A stretch of DNA of 64,000 nt from Xanthostigma xanthostigma (GCA_963575645.1 OY754465.1:44480401-44544400), one strand, 5' to 3'. Positions 23,970-34,850 are shown, numbered from the stretch's first letter. A program made the numbers and translations. The notes: generated from the letters alone by a model not told the origin.

Positions 23970-24094
23970 TCAATTGAAGAAAAAGTGCTATTTTACGTTT
24001 ATAAGCTAGTGAATCGAATATGAGTTTTGCGAAAGAGTTAGATGTGTCGCATTCAGCAATCAAGAAAAATAAACACAAAGTAGCCCGTGAAAAT
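23970..24094 (+). pseudogene. Possible transposase HTH relic
   Basis: Two adjoining frames read SIEEKVLFYVYKLVNRI and, after a shift at 24018, MSFAKELDVSHSAIKKNKHK. The pattern 'EEK...(x)FAKELDVSxSxI' is reminiscent of the helix-turn-helix start of pogo/Tigger-type transposases. Very short, so low confidence. Confidence 0.22.
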
Positions 24095-24099
24095 GTCAG

Positions 24100-25360
24100 G
24101 CCGTTTTGTGCGTCGTCCGGTTTGTACGACGTTATTTTGCCAGTCCCTTGACCGTCGCTTTATACGATACTACTGCTAGCCGGTAGGCTGGATACGAAGC
24201 TGGAAATGACGTCACTGCGGGCTGCCTTGCTAGCTCAGAACATAGGTTTAAAAATTAGAACAGGGTCTATTTTTTTAACCGACGAAAAACAAAAACGGAG
24301 GAGGTTCTCAAGTCGACGCGTATATTTTTTTTTTTTATTTATGTATGACCACGCATAACTTTTTACAGAGTAGCCCGATTTTGATAATTATTTTTTTGTT
24401 TGAAAGGGTATACCCCGAAGTTGGTCCCATATAAATTTGGTAAAAAAATTCCAACCCTAAGGGTAGGAAAACGGGGGATGATTGATTGCTCACTCACTGA
24501 TTGTAATGTATGACCACACATAACTTTTTACAGAGTAGTCCAATTTTGATAATTCTTTTTTTATTGGAAAGGGTATACCCCGAACTTGGTTCCATATAAA
24601 TTTGGAAAAAAAATTCCTACCCTAAGGGTCGGAAAATAGGGGTGATTTATTGTTCACTCACAGATTTTCATGCTGAGTTGTGTATTACAATTATAAATTA
24701 TATAGCCACAAAAAATTATAAAATAAAAACTTTTTAACAAAAAAATTAAACCGCCGAAAAACTGAAAAGCAAAAAATAATAAATCTAAATAATTTTGAGT
24801 CGGCGTCAAACAATCAATGAACAAAGATCACTGAAAGAAATAACCAAATCAAATTAACAATGATACGTGAAATCTCCAGCGATAAACATTAACACTCCAA
24901 ACATGCGCTCTCCACACGACCACTCGCAAAGACGGTGCCCTCAGTGTGTGCCCGTTCGGGTTGCTCTGTCGCTGACATTAACTTCGTGAACGCTCAGAGA
25001 TTTCCGGCGAAGGATTGTTGACGCCGACTCAAAATTATTTAGATTTATTATTTTTTGCCTTTCAGTTTTTCGACGGTTTAATTTTTTTGTTAAAAAGTTT
25101 TTTCCCTGCTAGATTTGTCGCTAGGTATGAGCAAGAACCAAGCATCTTCACATGGGCCCACATGGCGTCATTCTTCCAGACAACAGACACGTATTGTTTA
25201 TATTCGAACTGTCACTGCGCGCGCACCAGATCTATCCACAAAACACGCTTGAAAAATAGTCTCGTGTGAAGCGAGCACTTAGCAGCAATCAAGAAAACCA
25301 GCGCTAGAAAACTAGTTGGCAAATCTAGCAGCGTTTCTAGCGTCGTGTGCAGCAGCCTTA
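24100..25360. mobile_element. Element family C, copy 1, interrupted by family K
   Basis: Outer parts (tgacgtcactgcgggctgcc...attagaacagggtctatttt, and gagcaagaaccaagcatctt...ctagcgtcgtgtgcagcagc) match family C at 40084-40535 and 60468-61740. The central 24279-25105 is an inserted K copy. Non-coding. Confidence 0.65.
24279..25105 (-). repeat. Repeat family K, copy 2, nested in family C
   Basis: Reverse orientation of 7937-8890 (starts ttaaccgacgaaaaacaaaa, contains both direct repeats and the foldback core, ends ttaatttttttgttaaaaag). Shorter foldback arms than copy 1. Confidence 0.75.
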
Positions 25361-25788
25361 ATAGGCGATTGACAAATTCGGGCGAAGCCGGACCGGACTG
25401 CTGGTATTAAATATTTATATCCAAAGGAAAGTAGCTGTTGTTGTGCCATGTTATGAGCCGTGTTGTGTTTTTTGCGTTGCCTGCAGGATAGGGTTATATT
25501 GCAGGAATGTCGTTAAGTTCGTCTCTATAGAGTGCGGTGGACAAGACAGGGAAGGCCGGTTCCTCGTGCGTCCGTACTGCAGCAGAGCACGTAGTCAGCG
25601 CAGTTGGGTTTCCTTTTTTGGTTGTTAGCTTGTCGGTAGGCGGACGACATAGTATCTATCTGTCGTGCACTGAATGCACCAGCAGTACTCAACTTCTTGT
25701 CGTTGAGTCTACACGGAGGTAAATGAACCCGTAACTGGGATACAATATGCAATTCCTCCTAAGTCTGTTTATGGTCTACAAGTAGAAA
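25361..25788. other. GC-richer unassigned DNA
   Basis: Begins with a Helitron tail relic (attcgggcgaagccggaccg at 25376). The 25440-25730 block has several open frames on both strands without family signatures. Confidence 0.3.
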
Positions 25789-26043
25789 AAATTGGTTGTC
25801 TGTAAAGTCGGTTTACGGACGATACTTTTACGTGATAACGTCATAAAGAAACATTGATGAACTCTCTGACGTCACGCGAGAAGAGAGAGAAATGCGTACA
25901 GGCCGACGCTTGGGCCGATCGTGCCTCTCTATCGCTTATACCACGCTCTCGTTTGCACGCTCAGGCTCAGGCGGAACGTGACACTTTTTCGTGCGTGCAG
26001 CCGGTGTTTCATCAATTTATAAGACGTTATCACGTCAAAAGTA
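25789..26043 (+). repeat. Repeat family J, copy 2
   Basis: Plus-strand counterpart of 21861-22082: attggttgtctgtaaagtcg, ACGTGATAACGTC near the left end and the mirrored GACGTTATCACGTC at the right. Carries the same 46-codon frame (CVQADAWADRASLSLIPRSR onward) plus an extra block of about 35 bp (gatgaactctctgacgtcac...). Confidence 0.65.
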
Positions 26044-26212
26044 CTATCATCAAATGCTACCACATCGTTTGTATACCTATTATAATCTAGTTCGCATGTC
26101 CTCCTTCACCGAAAATTATAATCATGGTGTCATTCGATTCGGAATGACATCTATAGAAACTTTTTGAAAAAATTGAAGTGAGGGACGAAAAAATTGCAAA
26201 AGTTATAAACAA

Positions 26213-26637
26213 AAGAAAAAAGATGGGTTTGGTTTTTTGCGAATATCTCAAAAACTATTGCAGATATCTGAAATTACAAAAACGATTCTGAAAGAGCAGG
26301 AAATTTCCTACAAAAAAGTCTCACCTCCAGGGACTCCACCACCAATATTTCTAATTTTAATTTAGAGGTGAAAATAAGGCTGAAAAAAATTGTTTCTATT
26401 TTTTATATATAATTTTCAGTATTTTTGTGTTTTTTAGCTTGTGGTATAAAAATTAGAAAAATAAATTTTTAAGCTTTATTTTCACCTCTAAATTAAAATT
26501 AGAAATATTGGTGGTGGAGTTCCGTGAGGTGCAACCTTTTTGTAGGAAGTTTTCTGTTCTTTCAGAATCTTTTATGTGATTTCAGATATCTGCAATAGTT
26601 TTTGCGATATTCGCAAAAACCAAACCCCTATTTTTTC
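26213..26637. repeat. Large inverted repeat upstream of PSME3
   Basis: Arms of about 165 bp (26213-26380 and 26471-26637), mirrored with few mismatches: gggtttggttttttgcgaat against its complement, and agaaatattggtggtggagt against its complement, around a spacer of about 90 bases. It ends about 540 bp before the PSME3 start codon. Confidence 0.7.
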
Positions 26638-27174
26638 ATTTACTAAATGAGATGCAGTCACAAATTATACCAAAATGTCGGGGGAGCTCGACTCTACAGT
26701 TTTTGTAGGAAACATTTTTCGATTCGAGAGATACCGACTTGAAATTCCCAACCACTCCACTAATAAGAAATTTTATCACTAGATTTTTTATTGTAATTTT
26801 AGCTTACTGAACTAAAACGCCAAAATAATAATAATAATAATATATTTTTTCTGAATCACATTTGTTACTTTATCGTGGTTTTATGCTTATCCGGTTTTTA
26901 AAACGTTTACTACATTTAAATACAAAAGATTTTTGGTACCCTAATTTCATCAAATAGTCTATAAATAATTTTTACTAAAAAATTTCAAATTACATGACTT
27001 CAAAAACAGTTATTATATAATATAATTTAAATCGCTCAGTTCTTTTGTAGACTTGCTGCAGTTTTATCAAATTTGTAAAGTTAATACACAAATTGTATCT
27101 AATTTTTTAGTTTATTTTTAAATTTATAATACAATTTTTAAAATTTAAATTATCGTTTTTTTCTTTTCTATATA
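26638..27174 (+). promoter_or_regulatory. Presumed promoter and 5' UTR of PSME3
   Basis: AT-rich sequence between the inverted repeat and the PSME3 ATG. No firm TATA box or initiator stands out among the many AT tracts, so only its position supports the role. Confidence 0.3.
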
Positions 27175-29502
27175 ATGGCAAACCAACAACGTAACTCAGA
27201 GGTAATATTTTTTATACTTATTTCATAATATACAATTTTTAAAAGGTTACCAACTCCCAAAATTAATTTCAATAAAAAACTGCAAAATTGCGAGCCTCTA
27301 GCGTTTTTACAATAATTGTAAACTTTTCTGTTCTTCAGTCTGTTAAGCTAATTCCCACTTTTCGTGTACACCATTCACGTGTAACAAATATGGAGAGTAA
27401 AGGATCCCGCAAACATCTTATGGAATTTGGTTCTCGGTTAATTTGATCGAAAATGGTTTCATTTTATAGTTTAAAGGTCACTAATAAAAAGTGATCATGG
27501 GCGCATAGCCTAAAAACCAAAAGATTTTTAGCTACAAATATCTTTAGCAAGATTTTAGATATAGGTTTATCCATTGAATTCACAAACATGTTCTATGTTC
27601 AACTTTTGTGCTTTTTTTCAATATTGTTTTCTAAAGTTTTTTACAAATTTTGTAAAAAAAATGGACAAAAAAATAAAAAAAAATCGAAAAATTTTACAAA
27701 ATCTGTAAAAATTTTCAGAAAACAACACGGACTCACTTTTGAGACGATTCAGCCTTTGCGTACCATAATTATATTCATCTTAAATAATTTGTTTTTTTTT
27801 TCAATTTGATGATGATTACGTAATGCGTAGGAGCAATAATGTTTGTTCCTTTAATTGTTTTTTAAGATTTTGATCAATTGGTCCCAAGAAACGGTTTGAT
27901 AGATCAATTTAAAAATTTACAAGGCTATTTAGGGTACATTAATCTGTGAAAAAACGCGGAAACATTAGGTTCCCAATCAATATTTGTAAATAAGCGGTAG
28001 ATTTACTAAAAAAACTGTAAAAAGTAATTTTTTGTACTTTTTTCAAATAATGTTGAGGATGAAAAAAATGTTTTTCTCAAAAAACCATGATAGGTTGTGC
28101 AGGACATTTATTGAAGTTTTTAAAACTGCCCATCAATTTACTGTGGGATCATTGGTATCATTGAGATATCGATGATCAAAATCAAAAGAATATTTTTCAT
28201 TCGGACATCTCAGCAAAAAATCAACGTACAGAGGCTGATAAAAAACAAGGTAAGTAAAGCTGAATAAACAAGCTAACTGACTAATGCATTGGTTTGACTG
28301 AAAAAACAAATTTCCCAAGCCCATGAACCCAGAAAAACAAATTAATTTGGAAAATTTTTGTCTTGCGCTATTTCGTATGATTGCGCGATAACCGTAGCTT
28401 ATAAAAAATTTGTTGCTAAAAGATCTAGAAACTAGAAGCTACAAGCTTCAAATTGTTTTTTTTATCTCGATACGACCGTCTTTCACAAAGATACAGTCTC
28501 TACAAAAAATACCCAAAAAATTAAATAAAAATTCTGTTCCTTTAAATTATTGTTTGGATGAATATAGAAAAAGTAGTTGAAAAACAGGTACATAATGCTG
28601 GAAGGTGTCATTCTGTATAAAATAATAATGTTATATTCGGATTTAGCGCACTCGAAAACATATTTCTAGATTGTGAAATCAATGAATATCTCGTTAAACA
28701 CCTTTAAACTATAAAATAAAACCATTTTGCAGTTAACCCTTAATATATTGAAGATGAAAAATATGCCGTGAATTGTTATACGAAGATCATTGTTAATATT
28801 TTAGATATCAAACTATGTTAAAAATTTGAAGACTACAGCGGAAAAAATAATTTTTGATGAAATTCCCAGCAAAATTTTAGAATTAAATCAAATATTGGAA
28901 AGCCCAGAATACAGTGCGTTGGGTGACTGGGGGGCGCCCGTTTCATACAATTATGGCGACGATACAGATGCGTCCAGAGTCAAAATAAAAGCAGATATTG
29001 ATAAAGTTATAAGTGTCCTGAAATTGTATGCAAACCAAGCAATAAGTTACGTCAAACAGGTGAAATAATTTTACTGCACGTTTTTTTTCTGAATTTTTCT
29101 TAAAATATCTAGAACATAAAGCACGAAAGATTTGTTTTCCAGATCGAACTGTGGGTAACAATGAATGTTCCAAAAAAACAAAATGGAAATAATTTTGGCG
29201 TCGAAGTGCAAGGGGAATTTTTGGAAGCGTTACTAGATATAGAAATGCATGTGAGGTTATGTTTTGAAAAAATTTCCACGTTTTTTTTTACAAGAGGAAA
29301 AATTATATCGAAGGCAATGAAATACCCGAATGTATCGGATTATCGTCGGGCGATAATTGAACATGATGAGAATACGCTTCTTCATATGAGATATTTATTA
29401 TTAGAAGTTCGTGATAATTATTGTGGTCTATATGATCTTGCTGTCAAAAATATTGATAAAATTAGAAATCCCAGAAGTTCCGAAATTGAATTTATGTATT
29501 GA
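27175..29502 (+). CDS. PSME3: Proteasome activator complex subunit 3 (PA28gamma/REGgamma), three exons
   Basis: PA28gamma forms a ring that caps the 20S proteasome in the nucleus and activates ATP-independent degradation. Coding exons: 27175-27201 (ATG, MANQQRNSE, donor GAG|GTAATA), 28805-29059 (acceptor attttag, donor CAG|GTGAAA) and 29143-29502 (acceptor gttttccag, stop TGA). All junctions are phase 0, giving about 213 residues. Exon 2 holds helix 1 and the start of helix 2 (IPSKILELNQILES, then DIDKVISVLKLYANQ). Exon 3 holds the activation-loop block NGNNFGVEVQ (residues 108-117), TRGKIISKAMKYPNVSDYRR and the C-terminus ending RSSEIEFMY, all strongly PA28gamma-like. The loop Asn and the Lys of TRGK, known as functionally important in REGgamma, are present. 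The helix1-helix2 linker is about 40 residues shorter than in vertebrates and lacks their KKRR-type nuclear signal. Exon 1 is the least certain part. Intron 1 is 1603 bp, intron 2 is 83 bp. The frame is fully open. Confidence 0.9.
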
Positions 29503-29525
29503 GTGATGTAAAAATTGCTTGACTT

Positions 29526-29620
29526 GAGACCTGTTTTCCAAAATAACTGGACGGCTTTGACTACTTTAAAAAAATAAGATCCATCCAGTTATTTTGGCCA
29601 ATTACTCTTAGGTCTCATCA
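29526..29620 (+). repeat. Stem-loop in the presumed PSME3 3' UTR
   Basis: TTGAGACCT near 29524 pairs with AGGTCTCA at 29610-29617, and CCAAAATAACTGGA (29538-29551) pairs exactly with TCCAGTTATTTTGG (29584-29597). Starts about 25 bases after the stop. Could be a short MITE or an mRNA stem. Confidence 0.6.
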
Positions 29621-29930
29621 ACCAATTGATATTGAAAATAATGTTAATTATAAAGCTGTGAAATAACACATTTTAAGGAGGACATTTTTTGTATTTTTCT
29701 AAGGTTGTATCCTAAAGCCACTAAATTTCCTTAAATATATATTGAAAAAACTATAGGTACTCTCAAATTAAAAAAAATTAGACCTGTATTATTTTTTTGT
29801 AACTGATCTTTACTGTGTATATTTTATAGTTCATTAATTTTAGGTAAAAATCGACTCAAATATCATCAAAATGTGTGTACGTTAGGCTGGAATTCATATT
29901 AAGCAGTTACTAGGTTTTAAAATATTCTAA

Positions 29931-29936
29931 AATAAA
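29931..29936 (+). promoter_or_regulatory. Candidate poly(A) signal of PSME3
   Basis: AATAAA about 430 bases after the stop codon. It is the first canonical hexamer I noticed downstream; another is at about 30298. Confidence 0.4.
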
Positions 29937-30899
29937 CAATACGTTGTAAAGACAGTCAAATTCGAATTTTTAAGCAAGAACCTTTGAGTCAGACACGGGC
30001 TCTCGAAAAAACTTGAACGTCGAGAATTCACTTCTCTCTAAATCATCTTCAGACATTTTCATATGTTCATCATGTTTTTTTTTTAATTTTCCCCATCCTT
30101 TGTACAGTACAATGCTTTACGGGAACTCCAGTAGACTGTAAAAATATTTCAATTGTGTCAGCCATTGGCCAGCGATGACATTAATTCTAAACTACGCGGT
30201 CCAATTGCGGCCTCCAAAACTCATGCGGTGACATCGTTTTCACATTTTGATTTCGTTCTCACTATAATATTTTATCATCGAAATTAATGTATCATTGAAT
30301 AAATGTCTATGCCAATCTCTAAAATGATTTCAAAGATGCATGCTGGATTGTAGAAAACACTGTCAAAAACAATTATTTTACATTGGTCTTACATTGTGAT
30401 CATATAATTAATTATTAATTACAGTTTTTACGCATATTACGCACTCAGGAGTAGTTCAATGTCATTGACAAACTCTCTATCATTAGATTCTTCTCTCAGA
30501 ACAATAAATGAGTAATCTATACAGAAAAACATCGCGTTTGAAGCTAAATTTTGACTAAAATGCGTTGAAAAATTTTGCTTTAAAGTCAAAATTGCATAAT
30601 AAAATTATGTTAACGTTCAAATAGATCAATTAATTATTTTTCGAATTCAAAATTTTACTATGTTTTTCTTATGAAGTAATATGTGTAGACACATCAAATA
30701 AGATTTTCTGACGATGTGCAACCCTGCAGTATTTAGTTCAAAAAGTAGCAATAATCATTGAAGATAATTTACAAAATTTATTAATAATTTAGAGAAATGT
30801 CTCGACTTTTTGCACGTAGGCAAGATTTATATTTGTATTTAAATATTTCTACTAGCTTCCTTGCAAGGAAAAATGAAGAACTGGAAATGGCCATAAATC
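29937..30899. other. Unassigned AT-rich DNA
   Basis: Nothing recognised. Confidence 0.4.
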
Positions 30900-31300
30900 T
30901 TATTTTAGCGACAATCTATATAAACAAAAATGTAATGTTTGTTTGTTCAAAATCTTAAATCTTTGAAAGTTCTTCCCCGATTGCTTTAAAATTTTGACGC
31001 AACGTTGCATTCGAATACGTGCGTGTTTTTATATAAGTACCTATTATATAGATGTCACACCTGTGGCAGCTAAAAACATGCTTTTTTTGAAAAACAGCGC
31101 CATCTGTTGGGCGTTATAACAACACATTCTATATTAAATATTTTACGGAAACGAGAGCGCCACATGTTGAATATAGTGCTATATGTTGAACGTTAAAGCA
31201 ACACACGCTATACTAAATATTCTATGGCAACGGGAGTGCCATCTGTTGAGCGTAACAACAACACACTTAAACCAGACTGAGCCACTGCGACGCGTTGGTG
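30900..31300 (+). repeat. Helitron-like head with internal tandem units
   Basis: Begins acaatctatataaacaaaaa and tgtttgtttgttcaaaatct, then carries three diverged units of about 75 bp sharing 'gcgccatctgttg.gcgt.a.aacaacaca' and 'ctat..taaatatt.ta.gg.aacg.gag' (about 31090, 31160, 31230). Probably non-autonomous Helitron sequence without a visible tail. Confidence 0.45.
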
Positions 31301-31616
31301 TGAATTAGATCGTTTTGTTTTCATCGCAGATATTGTGCGCGACACAAGCTGAAATCATGTGTGTAGAAAACACCTGTAAAGCGGTGTACCTACTGTGACC
31401 CATTTTATAGAACAAGTAGAATGACATTTAGTTACTGCGGTCTTGTTACTTTCTCACCGGCGCGGCTAGTTCTTCAATTTCATGTCACACTTGTACCTAC
31501 ATGTCGACGCTAGTAATTAGTAATAATTATATTTATTTTTTAATGTTCCTCAATTAATTTCTCAGTTATAAAATTAATTATAGCAGTTCATTATGTATAC
31601 GTATACATTGTACAAT
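31301..31616. other. Unassigned DNA
   Basis: Nothing recognised. Confidence 0.4.
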
Positions 31617-31963
31617 CAGGGCCGTCTTTGAAACATGCGAGGCCCTGGGTCGAAAAAAGCTTGGAGGCCTCCTTAAGGAATTCATAATGTATCATTAGAA
31701 GATCAACGTTCATGAATCTTTTAATAGGCTCTTTTTATCATACATTTTAATTAATTTTGATGGAATTTAGTAATTCAAATAGCCATAAAAAACGTTTCAT
31801 ATTGTTTTCATACTTACGTTCAATAAAATTTATCAAACATATTTTTTGATTGTTTACTGTTTGTTACAGTTATTTGTTTCTCCGTTCAGTTTAGGATATT
31901 TTGGAAGTTTTGAATGTTAGGGGGCTCCTGGGCTCGGTCGGCCCACACCTAAAGACGACTCTG
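31617..31963. mobile_element. Non-autonomous hAT element, imperfect 8-bp TSD
   Basis: TIRs CAGGGCCGTCTTTGAAACAT and (right end, complement) CAGAGTCGTCTTTAGGTGTG. Flanks TGTACAAT (31609-31616) and TGTACAGT (31964-31971), 7 of 8 identical. 347 bp, non-coding. Confidence 0.75.
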
Positions 31964-32083
31964 TGTACAGTTTGTTTACCAAGGTATCGCGAAATTTAGT
32001 AGAAATACGATTCTCGCAAAATCGCTGCTTTTCATGCATATACGATCTGATTTTTATTTGTGTGCAAAAGGAACGGATGATAG

Positions 32084-32500
32084 TCAGGGCAAAAATTTTA
32101 CTGCTACTCTCCCCAAACTTTGTATATGACTTCATTAGGCCTAGTCCGACACCTATTTCCTCTATGACTTTTCTTGGTTTCGGGGCGTTTTCCCTCTAAA
32201 TTTTTCGAAAGATGTAGTTTTGACGACATGTAAAAAATTTATAGATACTGTTTGTTTTTTAATTGGATAGCTTAAAAACTTCAACCAAAACGCTAAAATA
32301 ATGTTCTCTGACAAATAACATGAACCATTTAAAATGTCTGACACCTCGAATATATTCAACGTATTCGAGGTGTCAGACATTTTAAATGGTTCATGTTATT
32401 TGTCAGAGAACATTAATTTAGCGTTTTGGTTGAAGTTTTTAAGCTATCCAATTAAAAAAACAAACAGTATCTATAAATTTTTACATGTCGTCAAAACGAA
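32084..32500. mobile_element. Palindromic element, copy 2, right arm truncated
   Basis: Same sequence as 13855-14432: left arm complete (gtcagggcaaaaattttact onward), centre near 32358, right arm stopping at cgtcaaaacgaa near 32500, where unrelated sequence begins. Confidence 0.75.
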
Positions 32501-33130
32501 AGTTTCTAGCGGATAGGTCGCTATAGAAATTTCTTTAAATATACTTGGACACAGGCCTGTAAAGTAACCCATTCTGCACTAGTGCTGTAATGAAGAGAAA
32601 TAGGTTATTTAATGTGTCAGCGCACTTCCCGGGGATATTATTTCCATTTGGTATATACCTTTGTCACATAAAATAATTGTCAAACATTTTCAAAATACAG
32701 TACATTTACCGAAAGTGCTAACAATAATATTTATAATTCATGTATCCTACTAGATACAAAAAAGTTTAAATAGTTTTTTGTTCAACTCGAGACTTACTAT
32801 CGGAAAATGCTGAGGTATATTTTTTTGTACTTCAAACTCAACCGGAAGTGCTCATGCATTTTTTTCAAATGGCAACTAATTTTATTTTTTTATATTTTCG
32901 AAATATTCATATTTTTGTCTATAGAATCATTTAAAATTTTTATAAGGTTACATAAGAAAATATTTCAGAAAATTGTTATCAATCTGTTAATTAATTAAAT
33001 ACACTGCAATAATAATTATTAGTAATAATTTACACATGTGCAGTGTGGAGTGTTATTAAAATTAATTATTAGTGTGTATTTAATTAATAAATTGATAACA
33101 TTTTTCTTGAATATTTTCTTATGTAACCTA
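32501..33130. repeat. Repeat family E, copy 2 (from about 32690)
   Basis: From about 32690 matches 18000-18480 (accgaaagtgctaacaataa, gctgaggtatatttttttgt, aactcaaccggaagtgctca). The terminal part is a palindrome around ttaattaattaaatacactg and its complement at 33075. 32501-32690 is unassigned. Confidence 0.55.
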
Positions 33131-33139
33131 ATGTACGCA

Positions 33140-33430
33140 AATTTATTTTAGTTTACAGAGGTGCATGTTGTGTCCAAATTTTATGATGATTGGAGTTACC
33201 GTTCAAAAGTTTTAGCCGGGCGGACAAATTTTGAGTTATACATTTTGCAACATTTTTCATTGACACTCCGTTTCTATTGGTCGTAGCGTGATATTATATA
33301 GCCTACAGCCTTCCTCGATAAATGGACTATCCAACAAAAAAAAGTTTTCAATTCGAACCACTAGTTTCTGAGATTAGCGCGTTCAACCAAACAAACTCTT
33401 CAGCTTTATATATTTGTATAGATATATTAT
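33140..33430 (-). mobile_element. Helitron fragment, minus strand
   Basis: Minus-strand reading starts near 33430 with aaagctgaagagtttgtttg and proceeds through the ttggatagtccatttatcga and gccgggc...aaaacttttgaacggtaact blocks, lacking its tail. Arranged head-to-head with the plus-strand copy. Confidence 0.6.
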
Positions 33431-33681
33431 ATATCTATACTAATATAGAGAGCTGAAGAGTTTGTTTGTTTGGTTGAACGCGCTAATCTCAGAAACTATT
33501 GGTTCGAATTGAACATTTTTTTTGTTGGATAGCCCATTTATTGAGGAAGGCTACGACCAATTGGAGCGGAACATCAATGAAAAATGTTGCAAGATGTATC
33601 TCAAAATTAGTCCGTCCGACAAATATTATCAGGTAAAATGCCTTAACTAAATATTGCAATATTAGCGCTTCACGTTTACAA

Positions 33682-34434
33682 GCCCGGATAGCTCAGTCGG
33701 TAGAGCGTAAGGCTACATACGCACTAGGCGGCTGCCCGCAATGCGGCTAGCCGTCCGGCTAACCGCAGTGTACGGTTGAATCTGCGTTCAGCCGGACGGC
33801 TAGCCGCATTGCGGGCAGACGCCTAGTGCGTATGTAGCCGTCAGTTGAATCTGCGGTTGAATCTAATTTTAACCAGACATATTTTGTTTACCAGAAAGAT
33901 TTTGTTTAACCAAACAAAACGAACCATTTCTACAATGGACGTTGAAGAAGTTAGCTGTTCATTATATATACGATCGCTACATAAAAAATAATTTCAGCGC
34001 CATAAATATTGACAACTTTTCCCATTCTCTTTGTTTACTATTCCTGTCAGAATAATCTGAGCATTTTGTGTTCCATAACGATTGTCTGTTCTGGATTTCC
34101 ACAATAAATTTTTCTGTGTCGAACTCCATAATGTAAATTGTCAGATTACAAAATACACGACTACCCAGGTAACGGTTAACCGCAAACTAAACCGCATAGT
34201 GCGTACACGAACCGCGCGGTCAGCCGTCGAAGCGGCCGCTGTGCTCCAAGCGACCGGAGCGGTTGGCGGGCAGCCGCAACGTAGTGTGTATGCATTTTTT
34301 TATATATACAGAATTTACGTATAGTTTACTACTTGCGGGTAGCCGGACGGCTAGCCGCATTGCGGGCAGCCGTCTAGTGCGTATGTAGCCAGACTCTTAA
34401 TGCCAGGGTCTTGGGTTCAAGCCCCACGTCGGCG
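33682..34434 (+). pseudogene. tRNA-Lys(CTT) relic split by a palindromic element
   Basis: The 5' part GCCCGGATAGCTCAGTCGGT-AGAGCGTAA (33682-33710) and the 3' part starting AGACTCTTAATGCC with TGGGTTCAAGCCCCA (34391-34434) together give 73 nt with anticodon CTT, D-arm and T-arm as in eukaryotic tRNA-Lys. The anticodon stem and acceptor stem are mispaired, so it was probably already a pseudogene or SINE head. The insertion lies in the anticodon arm, before the anticodon. Confidence 0.75.
33711..34390. mobile_element. Palindromic MITE inside the tRNA relic
   Basis: TIRs of about 50 bases: ggctacatacgcactaggcg...and the complement ending gtgcgtatgtagcc at 34390. A third, inverted copy of the same end (about 33790-33840) makes the left 130 bp a palindrome in itself. 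Rich in ggcggctgcccgcaatgcgg-type motifs. No exact TSD found; family unknown. Confidence 0.7.
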
Positions 34435-34850
34435 AATATATTTTTATTTTTTTATTTTCTACATTGCTTTCTTCTAAGGCTTACATTTCAATTTTTTATT
34501 ACGACTAATTAAAATTAAATAAATCTAATTAATAGCTCATTTGAAAACTGTTACAACTATAGGTATACATTACCTATATAAAAATAATTTCCCTATATAG
34601 TGTTTTCAATTAAATATTTATTATATTTTATTAATTACAGTATAATTATTGTTTTAAAAGAAATTTATTTCTTAAAAAAAGTATGAATACTGGTTTTTAA
34701 CGACAAAAACTTTTGAACAGTAACTCCGATCATTATGAAGTTTGGACACAACATTCATCTCGGTAAACTAGGATGAATGTGCGTTCTCATGTCCCTTCCT
34801 TCCCCATTCGTTCTTTTGCACCCGGGTGAAACCGGGCGGGACCGCTAGTA

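Larger units (their letters stand above)
33437..34850 (+). mobile_element. Helitron-like element with inserted tRNA-bearing segment
   Basis: The head tctatactaatatagagagc and tail cacccgggtgaaaccgggcgggaccgctag are present. Between about 33615 and 34705 the Helitron is interrupted by foreign sequence containing a tRNA-Lys-like half, a palindromic element and the other tRNA half. The Helitron resumes at acttttgaacagtaactccg, as judged from the neighbouring minus-strand copy. Confidence 0.6.

Noticed and set aside
27202-28804. Additional PSME3 exon in intron 1
   Set aside because: The short frames seen (such as 27588-27809) are low-complexity Phe/Lys-rich and do not match PA28 sequence. Direct joining of exons 1 and 2 already gives a sensible N-terminal helix.
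33682-34434. Functional tRNA-Lys with an intron
   Set aside because: The interruption is a 680-bp palindromic element before the anticodon, not a short intron after position 37, and the stems are mispaired even when joined.
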